Source: Takakia lepidozioides (lineage: Eukaryota > Streptophyta > Takakiopsida > Takakiales > Takakiaceae). From it: a DNA stretch of 60,000 bases. The notes beneath the pieces are model-generated. The model worked only from the letters and a program-made list of their open reading frames with translations, had not been told where the DNA came from and did not search any database. The stretch is taken from assembly GCA_030704615.1 (NCBI GenBank), contig CM060732.1, forward strand, positions 53,551,053 to 53,611,052, read 5' to 3'. Below, one piece after another: positions 35,401-47,400 of the stretch (position 1 is its first letter; each line of letters starts with the position of its first letter). The position numbers were made by a program, and so were the translations under genes.

Positions 35401-38400
35401 ATATCAATGCTAAAACCAGCATGGTCTATGTCTAAGGCTCTTTTAACCACAGGAACTGTTGGTGATTGACGACTTGCTGTATGCGATGGTGGGCATCGAA
35501 GGCAAGTATGTGCGAGTGCGACGGGGTCGGTTCAAGGATGGAAACTCATTCTCCTTCTATGTGGACCCATCCATGGACGCATCTATACATGTATGTAGCT
35601 ATGAGTACCACTCAGCCGTTTTTGCTACCAATCATATTCCATCTGTGTCGTTCTGTAAAAGCTTATTTTCCAAAGTTTCCACCTGGAGCGCAGGAGCTTG
35701 CAAAAAGGATTCTGCCTCTGTGTGAGAATTACATGGTAGTCAGCCAATTCTCAGAAGCTCGATCACATTTTAAGCATGGATTAGTCAACCATGCATTCGC
35801 AGCTGCTCTAAGAGCTATTCTGCAGGTTGGTACTCTACTTTTCACAACTTTCAGTTTGAAGGTGTACTGTAGCTTTTCAACTTTAATGGGTGGGGAAGGG
35901 TATCTTCAATCCCTTCAGTTTTACTTGCAATTGGCATATGTCCTAAGAGTTTACTTTTACATGCAGAGATAACATGCATGTTTGTAGTTTTTCTGCAATC
36001 AAGTCATGGGTGTCATTTTGTACTAATAGAAGGGGATTATGTAGGATTATCATGCGATGGTGGCACAATTGGAGCATCAATTTCGGTTAGCACGCCTGTC
36101 TCTCCAGGGGTTGTGGTTTTTTAGTCAGGTATGTTTCACTCTGCTGACAGGAATTTTTCCTGGGATAAAGGTTGGAGTGAGGCAGCAATATCTTTCTGAA
36201 TATGAGTTCTATTCCTTTTGGCTGTCACAGTGCCCACAATTAGAGAAGGTGATAGTTTTGAACAGAGTGAACAGATTGTACTCATAAGACGTTGTTTGCC
36301 GTAGCCTTGTGGCCATTGACCCCGTGCCCAGTTTGAGCGGGAACAAAAGGAACAGAACCTACCTCTGTCAGGGGCTGTCGTTGGTAGTAAGACTTACCAT
36401 TAATCCGGGTTTTCCCTTCACACAAGCATCAATCTGCTGTGTGTGATTTGCCCAAAAACTAGGCCTCAGGAGGGCCTGGGCTTTTGGCTCAGCCTCGAGA
36501 CTTTCAAAGTTGGTAAACAGGGGTACAGGCACAATTCCCTTGATAGAGTTGCAGAGAGAGCGTCTCTTTGGTGAGAGAGCCCCGGACAGTGTATCAGAAA
36601 ATGAATACTGTCTTCAGATTGCCCACACAACGGGCAATTGCACTCTCCCTTTCCTCTCTGCTTCTGTTTGCTGTTCAAAGGTAGGCTTCCTGCCCTGAGT
36701 TTAAATTTCAGTCTAGTGCCGAGAGTGGGTAGACCCTTGAGGTCATCCAAGATGTCCTCCCCCATGTCACTGACTGGAAACAAGTTCAGGGAAGTTTTCT
36801 GCCTAACTTCATTTTCATCAGACAATCTCATGGCAACAGACATGGCTTTGGACACTACAGCCTCTAAGTCAGATTTATCCAGCAGGGTCAAGACTTGCGG
36901 ATCCAGGTCCAGGTCCTTGAGAATCTCTTCTACTCTCTTCTGCCAGGACTCAGCCTGTTTGACAAGGCGGTCCTGTTTCCAAGATATAGAGTCGATTAAC
37001 TTACGATATCTGGTGTTGGGCATATGTTGCAGCTGACCCCACCATCTGACCTTGAATTCATCTCGTCGGGAGCTTAAGGATGGAATGCCAAACTCACCCC
37101 GAACAGCCACATTGGCTGTTTTGGAGCATGCTGACATACACTCCTTAAGCACCCCCACTTCAATGGATTCTAGAGACTTAGCCTGGTTGGAGTTATCAAC
37201 CCATATAGCAGATCCGTACTCCAAGGCAGGTCTAATAACGCGACAAAGCATGGTTTTCTTAACCTCAGAGTTGACCCCTCTGCAGTGGAGAAATTTAGTG
37301 AGCCCCAGAGCTTTGCCCTTGCCAGTTTGAACAACTTTCCGGATATGTGCATCCCAATTACAATTGGAGGAAAACTCAACGCCCAGGAAGGGAGGACCGG
37401 GATCTCTTGGCTACCCCACTGCCACTTAAGATCACTTCCTCCCTCTCCTCTGTCGTTGAATGCCACTGCACATTTGCTGACATTAGCCTCTAGCCCCCAA
37501 AGATCAAAGTATCTCTTCGCGCAATCAATCAACTCCTGGAGATTGGTTGGAGTCTCCCCTATGCCTGCGAAGTCATCCGCAAACATAAGGGCTGGTATGG
37601 TGGTATCACCCACTCTTAACCCAAATCCCTCACTTTCCACATCCTCGAGGAGTTGATTGATGAAAACATTGAAGAGCAGAGGGGAGAGAGTACATCCTTG
37701 AGCTACACCTTGGTCTATGTCAAAGAAGTTGGACTTCTGTCCGTTAACAGTGACACAGCTTTTGGTGTGAGCATACAAGTTGTGGAGAACTCTCCACATC
37801 TTTCCCTTGATCCCACAAGACCAGAGGCGGAACCATAGGCCATCTCTCCACACTGTGTCATAAGCCTTTTTGACATCCAGGAAAAAAACATAAGTGGGTT
37901 TCCCTTCTTTTTTCCTTCCCTGAATAATCTGGCTTAGAGTGAAGATATGATCCACACAGCCCCTGTTTCACCGAAAGCCAGCTTGGCCTTCGTGGAAACA
38001 ACCTCTAGACTCCAGATCAACCTCGAGACGAGTACTTATAACTCTGCAGAATGTCTTGCCAACAGCATTGAGGAGCGTGATGCCACGGTAGTTCCCCGGT
38101 TCTTCTCTGTCACCCTTCTTGTATAGATTGACAATGACCCCCTGTCGCCAGCGAAAGGGGATCATTTCAGTCTTCCAGATAAGGTTAAAGAGGAGAACTA
38201 GGGCCTCTATCATGGGATCGCCATCGTGCTTGATAAGCTCGTTGACAATACCATCAGGTCCACCAGCTTTATATCCATTTAAATGTTCAATTGCTTCCAC
38301 AATCTCAGAAGAACTAATGGGAGCGTTATAAGCCATTGAAATATACTCCAGTTCATCAGGGCTGTTTTGAATCATAGGAACAGTTTTTCTAACTGTGTCC

Positions 38401-41400
38401 CTCCATTCAGCAGAAGACCCCTCACTGTTAGACCTAGAAGTTCTGCCAAGGATACTGTAGTGATTTTCAAAGGTTTTGACAATGTCAACAGATGAAGTCA
38501 CCACTTCACCTTTAGTAGTCTTCAGCGCTTGTACTTGCTGACCGTTTTTAGGCTTGTACAAACGTTGAAGGGCCAACCAGAATTTCTTGTCATTACCACC
38601 ATGGTGGTTTGAGTTTATTTCACTGTATAACTTATCCCAGTATAATTTCTTCTGAGACCTAACAAGCTGATTGATATCTTTACGGAGCTGGTAGTACCTC
38701 GCCCACAATTCTCTGTTGGTTTTCAAATTGCAGCACTCTTTATAGAGGGCTCGTCTCTCAGCTATCTTGAGTTTGATCTCATTGGTCCACCAATTAACAG
38801 CTCTACCGCAGACGATTAGTTTCCTCCCAATGATCTTGTCAGCCACGGAGGAAACGAAACTCTCCCAAGAGTCCACTGCTCTTTCGACTTCATTTCTTGC
38901 GTTGCCAGGCGAGACTGAAGTTCTTGGAGCGATTGGACAAAGTGAGGGAGAGCCTCTTGCAAGGCCTGGACGTACTCAGCCTTGACCTCCTCATTATGGA
39001 ATTTTTCTATGCGCCACTTCCAAATCGAACGTTTCACAGATCTCTTGGTGTTGGGAAAACACCTTTTGATCTCAGTCCAAACCAGGAAGTGGTCAGAGGT
39101 ACCAATATCAGTTCTGTCGATCAACACATTGGCACACTGGGGAAACAAATTTTTGTCCATTATGATATAGTCCACAATGGAACGTTCCCCAGTTTGGGAT
39201 TTCTCACGAGTCCACTGCACTTGGTCACCTCTTGTCCTGTTATTCAAGGTCAAAAGCTGAAGCTCTTCCAGACAGTTAATTAACCGTCTGCCATTAGAAT
39301 TCAGCTCGTCCTCACCAAAAGGCCCAATGATATCGTCCTGATGGAGCCCTTTGCCCACCCGGGCATTGAAGTCACCCAATAGCACTAACTGACCTTTGGC
39401 AAGGAACGAAGCACAGTCCAGCTTTACATCTTCGAAGGCTTTGTCTGCGTCAGCACTAAGGGTCCCCTCTGTGAGCATGTAAACACAACCCACAAAGAGG
39501 TCCTTCGTACTCATGCCGCCCTTCAGATTCAGTTTTAGCCAGATACTATGCTCATACCTCAAACCCTTGTTGATAATTTCACAATTATCAAACAAGAAAT
39601 CACGGACAAAGAATCCAACCCCTTTTGACCGCGTTTGGCAGAGGCTGCCTTGAGAGTACACATCCTACCTGCCCATTTATAACCATTGACATCTCCAACC
39701 AGTTTATCCGACGTTTCCCATGTTTCTTGCCCAGCACAGATATGAATATCATTAGTCCGAAGGACTTGTCCCACTTCGAGTTGTTTCCTTTGGTTAGTAA
39801 GCCCTGAGAAGTTGAAAGTGGCCAGCCGCAAGCCAGCCCTTTGCATGTGAATTGTTTGTCGTCTAGGTAGCTTGTGATTGCTCCTGGACGGCCAACCGTT
39901 CTGCAAACGGGGGACAGTTACCCCATGTGTAGATTTTGCTCGTCTTGTGTAAACTTTGAGAATTGGTAAACCATTCAGGGTACCAAATCCTTCAGTTACA
40001 CGACGCACAGACTCCGCACACTTAGGGGTATATTGTCCGTCAGACTGCTTGGGGACAATTACCCCGTGTGTAGATTTTGCTCGTCTTGTGTAGACTTTGA
40101 GGATTGGTAAACCATTTAGAGTACCAAATCCTTCAGTTACACGACGTTCAGGCTCTGCACACTTAGGGACAGATTGTCCATCTGACGGCTTGGGGACAAT
40201 TACCCCGTGTATAGAAGTTGTTCGTCTTGTGTAAACCTTGAGGATTGGTAAACCATTCAGAGTACCAAATCCTTCAGTTTCAGGATGTTCAGGTTCTGTA
40301 CACTTAGGGGCATCTTGTCCTTCTGGCTGTTTGGATTCAACCTCATTCAGAGCATCAAACCGATTAGAAACTCTCAAGTTGAAGTCCTTGCCCTTGGTTG
40401 TCTTCCTAGAGCGCCCCATTGAATCACCAATGTCTAAGACCGCTCTCCAGCCAGTCAAGGGACGAACTTCTTTGAGATTGAATTGATGTGGGACTCTATT
40501 AGAAGCACTTTTGGTCATTGCAATCTTCAACGTACCCCTGTTATCAAGTCTCGAGATGGAACCATTAGCCATGAAATCCAAGCCTAAGCTAGAGCATGTA
40601 GTTTTAAAGGACACATCATCCATCCTGGGATTCCCCCCAAAAACTACACATGAAGCCCTAGATTTGGCATAAGTAACCAATTCCCAGGAATCACCCTTGG
40701 GAGTGTTGATGTTGATAGGAGCTAAAATTTTGATTGATCTCGCAGGCTATAAGTTTAAGCACAGGAACCAACCCGAGCCCAAGTGCCGAGTATGCTAAAC
40801 AGAGCATACGACTTCCCAATTTGGGCGGAGGGGCTGCCCCCAAGCAGTAGGGGTCCGCTTGTTACCATTCAGAGATCACACTCCAGGGAGTTGCAGGGAA
40901 TGGCCCGTGTAGGCATATTCTAAAGAGGGAAAGGCCCCAAGCTTTCCAACTAAATCCAATGCACTACCTTACCTGGAGCAAAGCGCTTCAGGTCGAAACA
41001 AACAAGGACACGAGGTCACAAGGCCGGCATTTAGTCACAGAGACATTAATGTACTCCCGTATCAAGTCCACCCAATGGCAATAGGCTTCCTAGAGGACAG
41101 GGAGAGGAACAGAGTGAACAGAAAGGTACTCAGTGGGCATCCTTGCTGTAGGCTGGCAACAGATGAATGTATGTGCCGAGAGAGGAGGGAGAGAGAGAAT
41201 ATTTGTTCAATCCCCATGTCCAAAGTGTTGTCTCCTGGAAGGTTGTGACCTGGGAAAGGGAGACTGGGAGTCTATTCTGGGAACCTCTTTGGTCTACTCT
41301 AGTTTTAGTGGCCTGGCCAGTTCAATGCACCTTTGGTGCCTACAAAGGGGTGAGGATCCTACTATCCTCAGGTCTCCTCTTTGGTTAAGATCTTTCTGCG

Positions 41401-44400
41401 TGTCATCATAGGATTCAAGCAGCTTCATGTCAGATCCTTCTTCATGTTGTTCGTTTTGTGAGCTGTTCAGGGGTTGGGCTTTTGAGGTGGCTTGTGCTTC
41501 CAACGGTAGTTCTGCCTTTGTGGTTTCTCGTGTTCTTTTGGCTTTTCAGGTGTTGCCTGGCAAGGTTTGATGTAGGGTCTACCCCCTTCCTCTTCATTAG
41601 AAAATGAAAAAAGAGATTCAGAGAAGAGAAGATAGAAAAGGAAAGAGAGAGAAATGAAATGAAATGGTGCTTTATAACGTCCGCGGAAAGCTCATAGAGC
41701 TTATGGGACAGAATGGAAGAGAAAAAAAAAAACATGAGAGAGGAAACAAAACCAGAACCCAAGAATAAGAACTAGTGTTCTAGTGATTGTCTAAGGGTGA
41801 AGGCCTCGTGCAGGTAAGCTGACAAAGTGAAATTGAAAGCGAACAAGAGTGAGCTTAACACTGATGACTTTATCACGTGCAGCCAATGATGGGGGCCATG
41901 CAAGCACTCTCCACAGTGGTTCAAAAAGCGGCTATTCAGAGTGCTTCAGGTGCTGCCATATTGAACTTATTGCATAGCCAGGTAACTGTTTTAATACCCC
42001 AAGAAAGAAATGGTTGAAAGTGTTGTTTGTTTCTACTGAATTAAAGGAAGTGGATCGACTGTATGCTGTACAGTGATGTAAGTGGCTGTTGCATGAGCTT
42101 AAATTGATGGCTTTGTAAAGGATAGGCAGGAGGTTACTCTACAGTTAGATTCAGAGATTGTCAAGTCTAGATTTGTGATTGATGCAGCCAGTATACATTG
42201 TTGACTTGGAGGCATCGAAGCAGGCAAAATGGGTGCTGGAACTTCCTTGTGCCACCTGCTGCTGGGGGAGCTGCAAGGCTTCACTGAGATCATAGAAGCT
42301 TAAGTTATTGATTAGGCCATAGAAATGGAACACGCTCTGTTTGATAAATGTAGTAAAAAGTTTTTTTTCCAAAGTTCCCTGTAGAGGATGCACGGTGTGG
42401 GACACCTAGGTGATCTCTTGCTTCTCTCATCAGGAAGAGCGAGAGGGAAGGGAAGAATTGCCGTGTTCTCATCTGTTTGTTCACATACAACTGTTGGGAG
42501 TGTGTCCTTTTCTGTCTGAATAGTAGTCCTTCACTGCTTACTATACAAGGAGACTCACATTTGCCCACAACCAGCTACTTCTTGGATTCCTGCTAGTTGC
42601 ACCTTTCCAACCATCTATGGAGAGGTGTTCCTTGTTACAAACGACATAATTTGTGCTTGGTCTAACACATTTCTCGTCTAATAGGCAACAGCCATGGCTG
42701 GGGATAGTGCTGCCAGGGCATTGCTTCAGAAGCTTACGCATGCAGCAAGTGCTCCCTATTTTGGAATTCTGGAAAGGTACTTTATTTCCAAGCCTATGCA
42801 TATGTAGATGTGCACATATTATAGAAGTAAATTATCACATGCGCTAGAAGCTGGAGGGAATATGGGTCCTATAATTGGTCTTCAAAACTTAAGTCCCCTG
42901 ACAAGGTTGAGCAGTCTTTGGAAAGGCAAAAGTGTCTCACGCTGATCTCATTGGACAGGAGCAGTCTCTGAAAATGCAGTAGTATCTGCCCCTGACCTCA
43001 TTGTAAGGTTTGCATAAGAGAAAATTGATGTGTGTTATGTACTCCTATCCTTTCGGACTAGCCCGTCCCATCTGCCTGTCTCAATCCGTTGACTATGTGA
43101 GCAAACTCTAGTATGGCCCAAATCCCTGCTGGGGGTGTGGAAATAATGTGGGTGGGAGGCCCACCGGGCATGTGACAAAGTAGAACAAGACCATAGAGCT
43201 ACAGAAACCAAAGAACCAATCAAACCCCAATGTTGCTTTAAGGTGGAGTGCTTCATGCAGGTAAGCTGCTTTGCAATTGGGTCCTCAAAACTACAGCTTC
43301 AGTGAGGTATGAGGAATCACTAGAGATCCACTAGATCCGCCCAGATATCCTAGTAGGCAAGGGCAAGACAAGAAAAACATATTATACCAGATTATATCTG
43401 GATTGCTAAACAATTCAGATGTGATCCTATTAGCATTGAGGAACACTTGCTCCAGCAGGGGGGGTTAAACCTTTATGAAAGAAGTTGATTCTGGCCTCTG
43501 TCTATGGTCTGGAGTTCTTCAAACTGAGTAAAACAACATGCATTTGATGCTTTCAAAGAGGACCTCCCGTTGAGAGTATTCATCTCCAGATGTGTGCTAT
43601 ACACCCAATTAGGTGTTGCCACTGTTTGTCATTAAGGCATCAGCTCGACTATTCTGTCCCATTATATTTTGTCAAAGGCTGCTGCATGACATTACTGACT
43701 TCTAAAATTCCTGCTGGCATGTTGGTATTTGGGTGCGGGGGAATTTTGGGGGAGGAAGGTGGGTATATGAAGGTGTCATTGATGACCCCTATGGTGAATT
43801 CTTGATCGATGAGAACAAGTCTTTGCAAAAGGTACTACTGCACTTTTCTGCCAGGTGGTCATCACATGTTGGCATGTCGGCATTCTGTGGGCATCACCTC
43901 CTTTTCGAATTCCAGTTGGGTACAGTCGTAAATAGATTACCTTAAGTTCACCTGCGGTTGTGGATTGCAGGAGAGTTTGAGCCAGGATTACCATGCTACA
44001 TACTGGCAGCAGCGGTACAGCCTTCGCCGCGACATCCCAGGTTTTCTTGCAAGTTCTGCCGAGACCATTCTCACCACTGGCAAGTACTTAAATGCAGTCC
44101 GTGAATGTGGCCATTCTATACAGGTTGGTTTACAACACACACCCATCTATGTCTTCTGTTCAATCATATTTTGAATCTGAAGGTAACAGCTTAATTCCTT
44201 CAATGTGTTTTGGTTGCAGATTCCTTTCTCGGAGGACATGAATCCTGGGAACTCAGGAACTAGACGGCCGTATTTGGAACGCATCAACATTGCACACGAT
44301 TTTGCCAGTGCAGAGCTTCTCAATCTCATCATCCAGAAGGTAAGGACTAAGGACATTCCAAATTTTCCCAGGGCAAGGCAGGGAGTCTTTCTATTCCTCA

Positions 44401-47400
44401 TTTATACACAATGTGCATCATGCCATTTTAAATGACAAGTGGCACTTGTCCTCTATCTTTGGTCCCATATCCTCTCTGAGCCTCTTGAGGAAATTGAAGT
44501 ATTTTTGTTTGTGTATTTCTCTCTCTGTCTGCCTCTTGTTGGGTATTGAGCTTCCAGTGCACATGATAAAACAAGGTTTTACCCTGCCTTATATGCTATG
44601 AGATCAGGTTCCGATGTTACTGTCTCTGTAGAGCTTCCCCATCTTTGGCAGACCTTCAGCTTTGAGGACCAGCCATTCTGGGCATCCAGTGGGCACAAAG
44701 TTTTTCTTTGCTTTGTGTTGTCTACTGTCTTCTTCTGGGTTTCATCCTTCGTTATTTGATTGAGTAGCTTACTTGGAGGGAATTTATGTTGGATGGCAGT
44801 TTGACTTGGTGGGCAGGTTGCGTTCGGTGAAACACTACTTCTTTGTTGATCAGGTGTGCTACATTTCACTGTCATTGACTCCATGTCTACACACTTCAGA
44901 AAACATACATACCTTTGGAAAATGTGTAGTATAATCATGGATATGTCCGAAGACTGATTCCAGGGATAGTCAATTGTGACAAAATACCGAACAATGTCTT
45001 TTGAGTTTCATTGTGTGCAGGGTGACTTCCTGGTCCACTTTATGGACACTGCCCGAGATGAACTCGCAAAGAGGCCCTCCTCCATGTCCAAGGAGAAGCT
45101 TCAGGTCTGCACATTTTACCATTTTTTGTCCATCTTGTGCATAATGGTTTCTGCGTTTCCTAGTTACTGATGCCGATTTAGGTAGTGGAAACCATAATTC
45201 TTGGTTGGACAGTTTTAAGTTTTAATAAATTCAGTTTAGGTCTTTCCATACAATTTGGGTGAGCAATTTTGCTACTACCTTATGAAATCTATGACGACTT
45301 TGATCTGCAGTCACTCTTGGAGTTGGCGCTACGGACATCAGTTGCTGCATCAGATCCCTACCATGAAGATCTCACATGCAACATTGTAAATCCTGACATG
45401 CCTTAGCACATAACGTCTCCATTGTGTTTGTGGTAGCTCTGAGACATGCATGTTGTGTTTCATTGATTGTGATGTCTTCATTGCCACATGTTCGTCGCCG
45501 CATGTTTATAGTCTTTTGTATTCAAACATTCAGTTGCCAGAAGCCATCTCATCAATCCAATGTTCATTCCATATCTACGTAAGTCATCTCATGTTGAGAG
45601 CAGATTCGATACCTGTTGCGTTTGGGGATTGGCAGGAGAGGTCAACGCTGCTCACACAGCTTCAGAACATCACTCAGAATGGTGGGGGGCCTGCTAATCC
45701 TCAGCAAGTAGATTCAGCCGAGGGTAGCATCAGCTTAGGCGCTGCAGGAAGCATTAGTGGGCTGGAGACTTTTACCCTGGACTACAAGGTTAGTCTGGTT
45801 GTGCTGTTAGTACTTGGCCTTATGGAGGAGGAGAGCAAGGGGGAAGATGTCAAGGGGGAAGAGATGAAAGGAAATTTGTGGGAGAGGAGATGGAGGGAAG
45901 GAGAAGTTTCATGGGACAGAGAAGAGAGAAAGTAAAATACATCACCTTGTCTTTTATACTTTATATTTCCTGTTAATCTTCAATTGCTTTGCCACAATGA
46001 CTAGAGATGTGCATCTTACAGTGGAGGGAATCCGTGGGTGGGTGTTGAGGTGCGGTGGCCATTATCCCTAGTGATCTCGAAGAAAGCATTGACCAAATAT
46101 CAACTCATATTCCGTCATCTTTTTCACTTCAAGCACGTTGAGCGCCAGCTGTGCGCCACCTGGCAAACTCACCAAGTAGGCTTCTTTGCAGTTCTTTATA
46201 GTATAGTGTGTCAACAGACTAGAGGACTGGAAAATGATATCCCACTTGTCAGATAGGCCTTATCAACTGACAGATAGCTGTGAGGAAAATTCAACCAGCT
46301 AATTCTCCCAGCAAGATTATTTGGCAACCTATTTTGCACAAATTCCTTCTCAATCAGCATAGTGAATTTGGCATTTGGACTGGTCACATGAGAATGCCCG
46401 TATCTATTCTATAATTGTTAATGATATGGATCATGGTTTAATGTAACATAGATATTCTGCATAGAACTATTTCTTACTTCTGGTTTGCTTCTTGTTTGTG
46501 TTGTAGTCAGCAACACGCTCGTTTGATTCCATTGGAACGTCTGTTTCACGATCATATGTTGTGTGCCAGCGAATGCTCCATTTTCTTCAAAGCTTTGAAC
46601 ATTACATGACTTTTGAGGTTTGTAAATTTTTCTCTCTTCTGTTTCTTGTTGCCAGCATTTGTGTGTTGTATGCTTGTGTTACTTGGATGCTGCTGTATAT
46701 TGCATGACGGAGGTTTGTGTGGGATCCTATCCTCACATAAGACGAGAGTGAGGGCGGAATGGAGCAGAGTACTTAGTACTACATGTCTGATTCTGTTGGT
46801 TTAATTTACAGGATCTGAATACATAGTTCTGGTTAGCTCATAAAAAAACCGAGATCTGTGTTTCTATGGAAGACTGAAGTCTGGAAGGTCTATTCTCGTG
46901 TGCAGGTGCTGGAACCTAATTGGCATGGTATGAATAGCCAGCTACACAGTGCCAAAAGCATTGATGAGGTTGGTTATAAGAAATGCAGAATCACACTAAT
47001 AAATACACAATTGAACCTCAGACCTGAGGTCAAATCTCCTCTAAGGGCTGACGGCTCTCTCTATCTGTGTCCCTCAGCGCCACAATGCACTTTAAAGTTA
47101 ACATTATTGAGCACATGATTGCGTTGCTGTGTGATATCAGTGTAGGAGTAGCTTAGAACAGGGGAAGGCAGGGACCCGCCAGGGGGAGGGGAGGTGCAAT
47201 TGGTTTGCAGCAGAAGTGTCTCGTTAATTTTTCTGCGCTGCGAGTTCCATAGTAGAAGTAACCAATATAGCAAATGTCTATCAAACTGATGAAAATAGAA
47301 TGGAGTTGAGAAGTTTGTTATACCTGTTTGAAGCTCCTATTGGTTAGCTAGAAAGCAACTGTGAGCATGGAAGACAACTAGGGAAGTATGCATTTTCATC

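Noticed and set aside
36510-40486. Numerous plus-strand ORFs (62-132 codons)
   Set aside because: They are antisense shadows of the minus-strand LINE polyprotein.
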